Shown: piece by piece, positions 27,827 through 35,187 of the stretch | How positions within the stretch are numbered: the stretch's first letter is position 1 | Layout: the number at the start of each line of letters is the position of its first letter | Assembly: GCA_937942435.1 (NCBI GenBank) | Contig: CALDEM010000014.1 | Location: 1-64,000 of the forward strand | Source: an uncultured Saprospiraceae bacterium | Lineage (GTDB): Bacteria; Bacteroidota; Bacteroidia; Chitinophagales; Saprospiraceae | Reading direction: 5' to 3' | DNA: 64,000 nucleotides | Made by a program: the position numbers and the translations under genes | Notes under the pieces: model-generated | The model's database searches: none | Told to the model about the DNA's origin: nothing | The model's input: only the letters and a program-made list of their open reading frames with translations

Positions 27827-28665
27827 GAAAATACAACTACACCAAAAGCCGTCCCAACAATTAGTGAGTCCTTTCCAGCAGGCCATTCTACATCGATGAA
27901 ACCTCCTCTATTCAATGATATGAAATCAGAGCCTACTGAAGCTCCAAAATCAGTCAAGTAATGAAGCGTTCCTCCAAAAGGTTCTAATTCGACACCGTCT
28001 TTATCTTGATAATGACCCACAGCAACAATTTTTGAAGGATCATTGGGATTAAAGATGATTTTATTGACCCAGTAAAACTCTTGCATATTGTCCGGAGTAA
28101 TTGCAGGAATCAAATCCCAAGTATTTCCACCATCAAAAGAACGGAATATGCCTGTACCAGGCATTGTTCTTTCTAATTCGCCGATTTCACCTCCTTGGTG
28201 AACTCCTTCTCCTGTACTTAAAAACATGGTGTCAGGATTATTGGGATGAATAATAATACTCGTCACTGCGAGACTTGGAAGTAAATCTCCTTTGGGTATC
28301 CATGAAGACCCTCGATCGTTACTTTTCCATATACCACCACTTGCACCACCGACATAAAGAATATCAGGATTAGTTGGATGAGTAGCAATCGCTCTTACTC
28401 GACCTCCTACTTCACCAGGCCCTAATGAAGTCCATTTTTTTAAACCTGCATCTTTCTCTTTTTTCTTGATTTTTTCAAGTTTAGATCGGACTTCTTTTCT
28501 TGCTTGAATCACTTTATCTGGACTATGATTGTTATTTCGCATCATAGACCGCCATTCATCACGGCCAAAAGGAGAAGGTGAAGACTCAATCTCTTTCTGT
28601 AAACAACTAATCAGTAAGCAAGAGAATATTACTGCAAGTACACCTAATGTTATTTTAGTCTTCAT
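27586..28665 (-). pseudogene. Truncated BNR/WD40-like propeller lipoprotein
   Basis: The start is intact: a lipoprotein signal (VIFSCLLISC), then GPGEVGGRVRAIATHPTNPD and GGIWKSNDRGSSW, and Asp-box blades such as IFRSFDGGNTWD. This is the N-terminal propeller of large secreted Bacteroidota proteins. Family-like sequence stops at about NPNKVYGTS (near 27700). The last 38 codons are antisense of the opposing 5' fragment, so the rest of the propeller and the expected C-terminal sorting domain are missing. It is the last gene of the operon from 31579. Confidence 0.65.
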
Positions 28666-28666
28666 C

Positions 28667-29431
28667 TTACTGCAAGTTGACTAATACTAAAATGAATCCT
28701 TCTCCGTCTTCGAGCTCCGGCATTGCCTTACCGATAACAGCTCCACGAGACTTTCTTTTACTTGTTGCTTTCATCGCTTCACCCGCTATTGCAGAAGTGG
28801 TGATCATATCTCCTATGCTGATAGAACCATTAGAAGTGTTAGCTCTAACATAAGTACGACCAGATAGAGTGACTAGATCATCACCAGTAGCCATGGTATT
28901 ATCTTGTCCCATGAGGATGCCTGGCTTTATACCATTTGCCCCTGAGACAATACCTGCTACTTTTTTATCATAAGGTTCATTAGATATTTTTAATTTTCCT
29001 GGAGCAGCGGGGTCGAGAGAAACCAGATAGCCTGCCTCCACTTCTTCCTCATGATTAGTAATTTCAAATAATTCTGCGAGATCCGAGCCTCCTGTGATTT
29101 CTACTTCATCTGTAATGATTCGTGCATCTCCTGAGTTGTTAAAATTAGTTACTAACCTCAATGCTGCCGTACCATTGTCTTGCACAAATTCAATTCCAGG
29201 ATTTTCATTTATTCCTCCCACCTTTGACCTGATACTGATGTAAGAAGATTCTCCGCTTTCTTGAACGCGAAGATTGAACTGTGTTAGAAGCCTGCCCGTA
29301 GTTGTGTGAAGAACAGTGTCCTTAGCTCTAGTAATAGACATAAAATTAGGGTCAAACTCATATTCTAATTGACTATGTAAAGAAGAGGCCATCATGAAAA
29401 AGATTCCGAAAAGAAGAAATAGATGTTTCAT
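28667..29431 (-). CDS. Secreted protein of unknown function, fibre-like
   Basis: A signal peptide (LLFGIFFMMASSLHS) precedes 235 residues rich in beta structure. The C-terminal half (ELFEITNHEEEVEAGYLVSL, then GIVSGANGIKPGILMGQD and ISIGDMITTSAIAGEAMKAT) has the look of stalk or tail-fibre-like domains found in surface proteins. I cannot name the family with confidence. It lies 51 nt downstream of the propeller gene and 1 nt upstream of the truncated BNR gene, so it belongs to the same operon. Confidence 0.6.
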   Translation of the reverse strand: MKHLFLLFGIFFMMASSLHSQLEYEFDPNFMSITRAKDTVLHTTTGRLLTQFNLRVQESGESSYISIRSKVGGINENPGIEFVQDNGTAALRLVTNFNNSGDARIITDEVEITGGSDLAELFEITNHEEEVEAGYLVSLDPAAPGKLKISNEPYDKKVAGIVSGANGIKPGILMGQDNTMATGDDLVTLSGRTYVRANTSNGSISIGDMITTSAIAGEAMKATSKRKSRGAVIGKAMPELEDGEGFILVLVNLQ

Positions 29432-29482
29432 TATATATTTATTTCATAATATTTAAAATGTATTACAGCCGCATTTAATTTA

Positions 29483-30796
29483 TTACCTTCTAAATATGAA
29501 AATCCCATTACGCCATGATGCCGAAGCAATTTTTCTATTGGTCATAGCAATATTCCGAAAACCCAAAAATGTGCCATCTTCTGACGCAGTCAAAATGATT
29601 TGTTGGCCCCATTCGGCACCATTATTATGAAACACAAATAATAAACCTGAATTACAAATATTGCTATAGCTAGTGCAAAATGAATCTCCAATCACAACAT
29701 AATCCTTACTCATAGTTGCAGAGATGATCTGTGTTCTAGTTGTGCCATCAACAATAGGAGTTAAGATAGATTCACTCCAACCACTGTCAGTTTGGGTAAA
29801 TAAATAATAGTTGCCACTGTCCTGATCACAGCCTAAAACGCGATTATCAAATATTGAAAGTGTACTGGCATTTATTGAATCACCAGTGGAAGGAACGAGA
29901 TAAGCGATTTGTCTCCATGATGCTTGATCGTGTTCAAACACATAGAATCCAGAACCTCTTCTATCATCATCCGTTGCTAGTAATCTGTCATTGTGTAGTC
30001 GTGGCCGCACTAGATCTGCTCCATTAGAGGCGGATATAGATGAAAATTGCTGACTCCATATACCATTATTTTTCACGTAAGATTTTAAGTCTGTTGTAGA
30101 AGTCTCTGCTACGATGTGTCGTCCATGTACATCCGCGTAAGCTTCAAGGTCTCCTCCTGTTGCGCTTGTTAATTTTTCTAGGAGTTCCCATGTACCATTG
30201 GGATTTCTTTCAAAAACAAAAAGCTCGTCATTGAACGTTCCAACGGTTGCGGTTATACTGTCTATAGAGACATGTTCGCCAAATCCAGGAACATTTGGCC
30301 TAGATCTAGTCTGAACATTGCCATTATTAGAGTTCACAAAGTGTACCTTCCTGTTATTGTCGTCTCCAACTACAATCCATCGTCCTAGACTACCCATATC
30401 TATGATTTTTCCAAATTCATTAATAGTGTCGTTGTTTATTCTTTCGGTTTCACTAGTGTAATCAAAAATGGGTTTACCCCAACCACCAGGCTCGTTGAGG
30501 TCAACCCAGATATTACCAATATATCCTTGAAATGTTTGTTTTGTACTATTCCATCTAATAGTTCCTGTTTGTGGTGTCTCTGAAATTGATTCTGATATTG
30601 TTATACCGCTTTCAACTTCTAAAAGCTCTTGAGCATACATGTCAATTTGCAATATCCCTATAGCGCAGACAATGAATAATGCCATGCGAATGCATGATGA
30701 TTTTATATTTCTATATTTTATCCAATTAATTTTCCACTGTTGACTTTCCATGGTTATTTTTTTAATCATTGATTGAAATAATTTGTTAAGCGACAT
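29483..30796 (-). CDS. Secreted beta-propeller surface protein
   Basis: The hydrophobic signal segment (MALFIVCAIGILQIDMYAQ) sits after a long basic N-region. Next comes a short stalk motif typical of Bacteroidota surface proteins (GTIRWNSTKQTFQGYIGNIW), then FG-GAP-like blades (WIVVGDDNNRKV, LLATDDDRRGSG, YVVIGDSFC). Several ATGs are possible. I chose 30796, which overlaps the LuxR stop by 11 nt, the same geometry as the overlap one gene upstream; 30769 or 30751 are alternatives. No C-terminal sorting domain is evident. Confidence 0.65.
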   Translation of the reverse strand: MSLNKLFQSMIKKITMESQQWKINWIKYRNIKSSCIRMALFIVCAIGILQIDMYAQELLEVESGITISESISETPQTGTIRWNSTKQTFQGYIGNIWVDLNEPGGWGKPIFDYTSETERINNDTINEFGKIIDMGSLGRWIVVGDDNNRKVHFVNSNNGNVQTRSRPNVPGFGEHVSIDSITATVGTFNDELFVFERNPNGTWELLEKLTSATGGDLEAYADVHGRHIVAETSTTDLKSYVKNNGIWSQQFSSISASNGADLVRPRLHNDRLLATDDDRRGSGFYVFEHDQASWRQIAYLVPSTGDSINASTLSIFDNRVLGCDQDSGNYYLFTQTDSGWSESILTPIVDGTTRTQIISATMSKDYVVIGDSFCTSYSNICNSGLLFVFHNNGAEWGQQIILTASEDGTFLGFRNIAMTNRKIASASWRNGIFIFRR

Positions 30797-31007
30797 TAAG
30801 AATTTGTAATAGCCCCTGCTCAAATCCCCTTCTTACCAACCCTGCTGTATTCTTCGCGTCCATCTTAAGTAAGAGATTCTTACGATGCGTGATAACAGTG
30901 TGTTCGCTGATGTAGAGCTCTTTTGCAATTTCTTTGGTGCTATGTTCATAAGCCACCAGATGTAGAACTTGCAGCTCTCGATTAGATATCGATGTGTTAT
31001 TGATCAT
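30786..31007 (-). CDS. Solo LuxR-type helix-turn-helix regulator, 73 aa
   Basis: The protein is almost only a GerE/LuxR DNA-binding domain: SNRELQVLHLVAYEHSTKEI, then ELYISEHTVITHRKNLLLKM. No receiver or ligand-binding domain is attached. Its ATG overlaps the stop of the 58-aa upstream ORF (ATGATCAATAA), and its stop overlaps a possible start of the propeller gene. It probably controls its own surface-protein operon; this is inference from position. Confidence 0.8.
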   Translation of the reverse strand: MINNTSISNRELQVLHLVAYEHSTKEIAKELYISEHTVITHRKNLLLKMDAKNTAGLVRRGFEQGLLQILNVA

Positions 31008-31173
31008 AGTTCTGTTGTTGTATTTTTTTAGAATGATTTTCTAATAATTGGTCCATCTCAGAAAGTCCGATTGAAAGTGAACTGATAGATTGAACTAGTT
31101 CTTGATTTTTGGTTTCGGCAACGGTTACAGAATCTTCTGCTTGTGATATTAGTTTGAGTAGATAATTGATCAT
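30997..31173 (-). CDS. 58-aa coiled-coil ORF coupled to LuxR gene (not in ORF track)
   Basis: Translation from ATG 31173 gives 58 residues beginning MINYLLKLISQAEDSVTVAE, helical and rich in Gln, Glu and Ser with heptad-like spacing, ending in KKIQQQNYDQ. It lies 13 nt after the lipoprotein gene and overlaps the LuxR gene by 11 nt, which suggests translational coupling. A role as oligomerisation partner or antagonist of the LuxR protein is a guess. I see no known family. Confidence 0.5.
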   Translation of the reverse strand: MINYLLKLISQAEDSVTVAETKNQELVQSISSLSIGLSEMDQLLENHSKKIQQQNYDQ

Positions 31174-31186
31174 TTAAGATTTTAAT

Positions 31187-31579
31187 TTATTGAGGTGTAA
31201 AAGTTATGTTGCAAGAGACCTGGATAGACCCAGCGTGTACAACAGTTGCCATCTGTATGTTTCCATTGTCTTGCAATGTTCCAGATCCTGACATGTCTAT
31301 GCCGCCTCCTATACTTTGTTGATTTATTGTAATCGTATTGCCTGATACAGTGCCTATGAGATCATCCTCTGTGCCATCTTCGCCAGCGGCATTGGCCCAG
31401 ATGACGTCGGTGCCCAAAGCGCCTGGCATGATCTGACTGACAAATAAGTCTTCATCGTTGCAAAACTTTTGTGCTGTGTAACTTCCTAAGAAGATTTCAT
31501 TGGGTTCGGCATCGTCACTACATGCGCCAATAAAGAGGCTGATGATGATCAGTCATACATAAAGATTAAAAGACTGCAT
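31187..31579 (-). pseudogene. Lipoprotein gene with in-frame TGA in the signal peptide
   Basis: From ATG 31579 the frame reads MQSFNLYV, then TGA (31553-31555), then LIIISLFIGAC, a complete lipobox, and on without interruption through the 80-aa track ORF to 31187. Without the stop it would be a 129-aa lipoprotein with the core GSYTAQKFCNDEDLF and a beta-rich end (SIQVSCNITFTPQ). The stop removes export unless it is read through. This could be a real nonsense mutation, a sequencing error or recoding. It is the first gene of the LuxR/propeller operon. Confidence 0.7.
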
Positions 31580-31632
31580 TTTTTATTTTTCGATTGATAT
31601 TGTAAAGGTGAGATATGATTTGGTTCCATTTC

Positions 31633-31648
31633 CTACCCATATGGGTAG
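31633..31648. promoter_or_regulatory. Perfect 16-bp palindrome, NarL-like operator candidate
   Basis: CTACCCATATGGGTAG is a perfect inverted repeat. Each half, TACCCAT, fits the NarL-family heptamer consensus (TACYYMT). It lies 54 bp upstream of the lipoprotein start and 50 bp after the response-regulator gene. No T-tract follows on the minus strand, so it is unlikely to be the terminator of that gene. Confidence 0.55.
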
Positions 31649-31697
31649 TATTTTGGCAAATCGAAAATTTTACAATAGCCAGCCTGATGTCGCTGCA

Positions 31698-32306
31698 CTA
31701 GATGAGCTTCGCAGCAAGCTCTGCTCTTCCTGAGATGTCACACTTAGAGTAGATGTTGCCAGCATGGTACTTAACTGTGTTGGCACTGATAAAACATTTT
31801 TCGGCAATTTGCCTGTAGGATAAACCTTCAATTAGTAAAGTAATGATGTTAAATTCTTGATTTGTAAATTTTTGATTGACATGGGTTTCTATCGCCTCTT
31901 TAGAGACCTCGTGTGTCTTCTTAGTGGACTCATAATTGGTCTGAGCAATCTTAATTGTAGTGAGCAACGTTCGATCTTGAAAAGGCTTAACCAGATAACC
32001 ATAAGGCCCATGTGCTTGTGCGGCATTGAGCGTCTCTTCGTCATCAAAAGAAGAAAGAAATATATAAGGGATGTGATACTTGTTGTGGATCACCTCAGCA
32101 ACATCGATGCCTGTCATACCTGACCCAAGGTTGATATCAAGTATGGCAAAGTCTGGTTGTTTATTGGCTAAGGCGTCAATGGCATCGGTGCCATTGTGAG
32201 CAACATACGCCACCTTACAGTCATGCATCATCAATAAAGAATAGAGATCCTCTGCAATGATTGGATCATCTTCTACGATTAGAATGTTTAATGGTTGATG
32301 TGCCAT
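31698..32306 (-). CDS. Response regulator, receiver plus LuxR/NarL DNA-binding domain
   Basis: The receiver domain (1-120) has the acidic pair EDD, phospho-acceptor Asp57 in LDINLGSG, and the Lys in YLVKPF. The GerE domain covers about 140-202 (SYRQIAEKCFISANTVKYHA). No histidine kinase gene is adjacent, so it is an orphan here. The next operon downstream encodes a solo LuxR protein and surface proteins, with a NarL-like palindrome between, so direct control of that operon is plausible. Confidence 0.92.
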   Translation of the reverse strand: MAHQPLNILIVEDDPIIAEDLYSLLMMHDCKVAYVAHNGTDAIDALANKQPDFAILDINLGSGMTGIDVAEVIHNKYHIPYIFLSSFDDEETLNAAQAHGPYGYLVKPFQDRTLLTTIKIAQTNYESTKKTHEVSKEAIETHVNQKFTNQEFNIITLLIEGLSYRQIAEKCFISANTVKYHAGNIYSKCDISGRAELAAKLI

Positions 32307-32379
32307 TGGAGGTGTTGACTGCAGATCTACTAATTAGAGATCTTGATAACTTAATATAAAGGACGTTTTTACAAATAAG

Positions 32380-32405
32380 AAAAAAACTACCCGATCGGGT
32401 AGTTT
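32380..32405 (-). terminator. Intrinsic terminator after the DCC gene
   Basis: On the minus strand a perfect palindrome CTACCCGATCGGGTAG, extended by AAA/TTT, is followed directly by seven T residues. It begins inside the stop codon of the DCC gene. Its outer arms (CTACCC/GGGTAG) are the same as in the palindrome at 31633. Confidence 0.75.
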
Positions 32406-32826
32406 ATAAAAACCTATTACTTACCTCTGGAGTAGGCGCGATGCATTGATCAGTGTGACCAAACCACTTGTATCTATTGCGTGCGACCCACCTGTATATC
32501 ACATCTCTAAACCCTTTGGGTAAGACATAAAGTGGCTTGAGCAGGAGCCATTTGCCTCTGAGCGTATCAATCACCATCTTTAAGACATCAGAATGTGTAT
32601 ATATCTTACCCTCCTTGATGCCTATCGTTGTATCGAGATAGTTGGGGATAGAAAGTTCTTGAGTGATCAGTTGTCCGGCTTCATGTTGTAGCATACAAAA
32701 CCTGATAAGAGCTTGATCGTCGTGTTTTATAACAGTATTGACAAAACCATTGCAAAGCATGCAAACCCCATCATAAAAGAGGATAGGGTGTTGATGCGAC
32801 AATGATCTGAGCTCATCGATAGTCAT
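32404..32826 (-). CDS. DCC family thiol-disulfide oxidoreductase-like protein (DUF393)
   Basis: The family signature is near the N terminus: LFYDGVCMLCNGFVN, with a CxxC pair at residues 22 and 25. The C-terminal YRWVARNRYKWFG is also typical. No signal peptide is present. The physiological partner is unknown. It starts 6 nt after the radA stop and is probably co-transcribed with it. Confidence 0.9.
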   Translation of the reverse strand: MTIDELRSLSHQHPILFYDGVCMLCNGFVNTVIKHDDQALIRFCMLQHEAGQLITQELSIPNYLDTTIGIKEGKIYTHSDVLKMVIDTLRGKWLLLKPLYVLPKGFRDVIYRWVARNRYKWFGHTDQCIAPTPEVSNRFL

Positions 32827-32832
32827 AACTCT

Positions 32833-34191
32833 CTAAGTGAATATCAGTTCTATTAGTTCACTTAGTTTGCCAATCATTTTAATCTCGATATTCAAATCTT
32901 TAGGTATCCCTTTCTTGTGATACTTTGATATGAATATTTGGTGAAAACCCAATCTGTCTGCCTCTATGATACGTTGCTCTATGCGATTAACTGCGCGCAC
33001 CTCGCCAGAAAGTCCTATCTCACCAGCAAAGCATATCTTTTTATCGATCGGTATATCATGGAGTGAAGAGATAAGAGATGCGACGATCGAGAGATCTATA
33101 GCTGGATCAGTCACCCTTATACCGCCAGCGAGATTAAGAAACACATCGTGCTGACTAAAAAATAAGTTACACTTCTTCTCAAGCACAGCAAGCAACATGC
33201 TCAATCGTCGATTGTCAAATCCCGTAGCTGACCGTTGTGGGTGACCAAACACGCTCTGACTGACCAAAGCTTGTGTCTCGATCAAAAGGGGCCTCGCTCC
33301 TTCAAGAGTGGATGCGATTGATGTCCCACTTAACTTTTCATCGCCTGGAGATATCAAGAGTTCTGATGGGTTAGACACTGGGCGGAGACCATAACTCTCC
33401 ATCTCATATATGCCGATCTCATCGGTCGAGCCAAATCTGTTTTTTATGGTGCGTAGTATCCTATAGATATAATTACGATCTCCCTCAAACTGTAGCACCA
33501 CGTCAACTATATGTTCTAAAAGCTTTGGCCCTGCAAGAGATCCTTCTTTTGTGATATGTCCGATGATAAAGACGGGTGTATCTGTACTCTTGGCATATTG
33601 TTGTAGTTCAGAGGTACACTCTCTGATCTGAGAGACCGAGCCAGCGGGACTTTCTACTTTTATGCTTTGTATGGTCTGTATAGAGTCTATCAAGAGCATC
33701 TCAGGTTGCTGCTCTTCGGCATGGCGTATGATCTGCTCGAGTTGGGTCTCACAGAGTATGAAGCAGTTATCTGACTTTTTGGCGATCCTATCTGCTCTCA
33801 TCTTGATCTGGTAGGCACTTTCTTCTCCAGAGACATAGAGTACTTTATTGGGTAGTTGGCAAGCAAGCTGTAGCATCAAGGTTGACTTGCCGATACCCGG
33901 TTGTCCACCGATCAAGGTGATGGCACCTGGGACGATACCACCGCCCAGCACTCTGGTCAGCTCCGGATCATTCTGTATGGCAACTCGACTTTGTTGGGTA
34001 GATATGATATCAGATAAGTTGATTGGACTTTTGCCAGTCGACCTATCACTGGGCAGTGCCTTAGATGGTGTTTTATCGATGACCTCCTCTACTAGGGTGT
34101 CCCACTCTTTACATGAAGGGCATCTGCCTTCCCATCTGATGATCGCTGTGCCACAATTGGTACAGACGTATCTACTTCTTGCCTTGGCCAT
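32833..34191 (-). CDS. radA: DNA repair protein RadA
   Basis: RadA is a RecA-like branch-migration helicase with a C-terminal Lon-like domain. The 452-aa protein shows the N-terminal zinc finger (CTNCG and CPSCK), Walker A GGQPGIGKSTL, the RadA signature KNRFGSTDEIG, and the Lon-type C terminus with FAGEIGLSGEVRAV. Length and order are normal. Confidence 0.95.
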   Translation of the reverse strand: MAKARSRYVCTNCGTAIIRWEGRCPSCKEWDTLVEEVIDKTPSKALPSDRSTGKSPINLSDIISTQQSRVAIQNDPELTRVLGGGIVPGAITLIGGQPGIGKSTLMLQLACQLPNKVLYVSGEESAYQIKMRADRIAKKSDNCFILCETQLEQIIRHAEEQQPEMLLIDSIQTIQSIKVESPAGSVSQIRECTSELQQYAKSTDTPVFIIGHITKEGSLAGPKLLEHIVDVVLQFEGDRNYIYRILRTIKNRFGSTDEIGIYEMESYGLRPVSNPSELLISPGDEKLSGTSIASTLEGARPLLIETQALVSQSVFGHPQRSATGFDNRRLSMLLAVLEKKCNLFFSQHDVFLNLAGGIRVTDPAIDLSIVASLISSLHDIPIDKKICFAGEIGLSGEVRAVNRIEQRIIEADRLGFHQIFISKYHKKGIPKDLNIEIKMIGKLSELIELIFT

Positions 34192-34210
34192 GGGTCATAT
34201 TAAAAATTTT

Positions 34211-34369
34211 ATGATAGAAATAAAAAATATGTGTTTTATTTGTAGCAGAAAAATGTGGGTATTGAAATGTACGCCGTCCTATCTATGTTGTTTCGAAGGA
34301 AATAATTACATTTATAATAAGAAAGCAAGAAGACTGGTCTTTGGACTTGTCTCTAAAAATATACTTTAA
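34211..34369 (+). CDS. Possible 52-aa cysteine-containing small protein
   Basis: From ATG 34211 a plus-strand frame encodes 52 residues with the cysteine pattern CFICSRK, LKC and LCC and a basic end (KKARRLVFGLVSKNIL). It belongs to no family I know. The reason to list it is the strong plus-strand terminator 33 nt after its stop, with no other plus-strand gene nearby. The transcript could equally be a small RNA. Confidence 0.25.
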   Translation: MIEIKNMCFICSRKMWVLKCTPSYLCCFEGNNYIYNKKARRLVFGLVSKNIL

Positions 34370-34401
34370 AGATTGTTTTCAATTGGTTTTTTGGGGTTAT
34401 G

Positions 34402-34430
34402 CAGGGTACTTATGGTACCCTGTTTTTTTT
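34402..34430 (+). terminator. Strong plus-strand intrinsic terminator without an annotated gene
   Basis: CAGGGTAC, loop TTATG, GTACCCTG and eight T residues make a textbook plus-strand terminator. On the minus strand it has no T-tract, so it does not serve the minus-strand DksA-like gene ending at 34446. It implies a plus-strand transcript between 34192 and 34400. Confidence 0.8.
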
Positions 34431-34445
34431 CTCCCTCTTGACATA

Positions 34446-34775
34446 TTAGGCACATTTCACACATTTATCACTCTGAGGCATAAGCATTAGCCTCTTAGGA
34501 TTGATGGTTTTCTTGCAGGATACGCAGGAGCCAAATCCCGGCTGATAAACTTTAGATAGTGAGAGTTGAAGCTTGGATAATTTCTTTTTTCTATTCCTTA
34601 GACTGGCTTCTACGACACTTTTATTGTTTATGGCATCCATCCTGCTGATCCTCCCGATTGAGTTTTCGGGTGCTACAGGTGCCGCACTTTCTTCAAGAGA
34701 AGCAATTTCCAATTTTAACTGGATGATCATTTCTTTGATCTCTTTCTCTAATTTTTTTAGTTCTTCTTGTGTCAT
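34446..34775 (-). CDS. TraR/DksA family zinc-finger protein
   Basis: A helical N-terminal coiled-coil half precedes a complete four-cysteine finger (CVSCKKTINPKRLMLMPQ and CVKC) at the very C terminus. I prefer ATG 34775 (MTQEELKKLEKEI, 109 aa) over the track start eight codons earlier. The layout is that of DksA-like RNA polymerase-binding proteins. Compare the degenerate homologue at 2445-2819. Confidence 0.85.
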   Translation of the reverse strand: MTQEELKKLEKEIKEMIIQLKLEIASLEESAAPVAPENSIGRISRMDAINNKSVVEASLRNRKKKLSKLQLSLSKVYQPGFGSCVSCKKTINPKRLMLMPQSDKCVKCA

Positions 34776-34822
34776 TCGATATAAAAACCTAATTTTCAAC
34801 TACTTATAACCAACCAAACCCT

Positions 34823-35134
34823 ATGAGCGAGTTTAGATGTACATACTACGACCCCTCACAAGGTACTCAGACCCTTGGACTATATCACGGACAGGATTCA
34901 GGGAATGTTGTGATTTATCACAACTCCAGTGTTCTCATTATCGATTTTATGGTACATCAGGCGAAGTCGTACTCTTTTATGGTCAATGAGAACTTAGTTA
35001 AACTAAATGTTGTCAAAGAGAATGGTCAATACGACTATAAGTTTGAGGCAAGGAGTATACATGAACGACAGGAGTTATCTACTGCAGAACGAGTTATGTC
35101 ATTCTTCAAGTGGCCTTTCGCCTATGCAAGCTGA
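34823..35134 (+). CDS. Hypothetical protein, 103 aa
   Basis: I do not recognise this protein. It is soluble, predicted to be mostly beta strands (QTLGLYHGQDSGNVVIYHNS, KLNVVKENGQYDYKFEARS), with a short helical end. It is divergent from the DksA-like gene and ends in a bidirectional terminator, so it looks like an independently transcribed real gene. Confidence 0.6.
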   Translation: MSEFRCTYYDPSQGTQTLGLYHGQDSGNVVIYHNSSVLIIDFMVHQAKSYSFMVNENLVKLNVVKENGQYDYKFEARSIHERQELSTAERVMSFFKWPFAYAS

Positions 35135-35168
35135 TAAGAAGAAGTTCAGGATCTGATCTTCTTCTTAT
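35134..35168. terminator. Bidirectional terminator hairpin
   Basis: ATAAGAAGAAG and CTTCTTCTTAT form an 11-bp perfect stem with a 13-nt loop between two convergent genes. The stem starts within the stop codon of the 103-aa gene. There is no long T-tract beyond the stem, so strength is uncertain. Confidence 0.6.
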
Positions 35169-35187
35169 ATACTTTACCATTGGGTTA

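Noticed and set aside
33848-34369. 173-aa plus-strand ORF over the radA start
   Set aside because: The first 120 codons are antisense of radA. Only the last 52 codons lie outside radA and are listed separately at low confidence.
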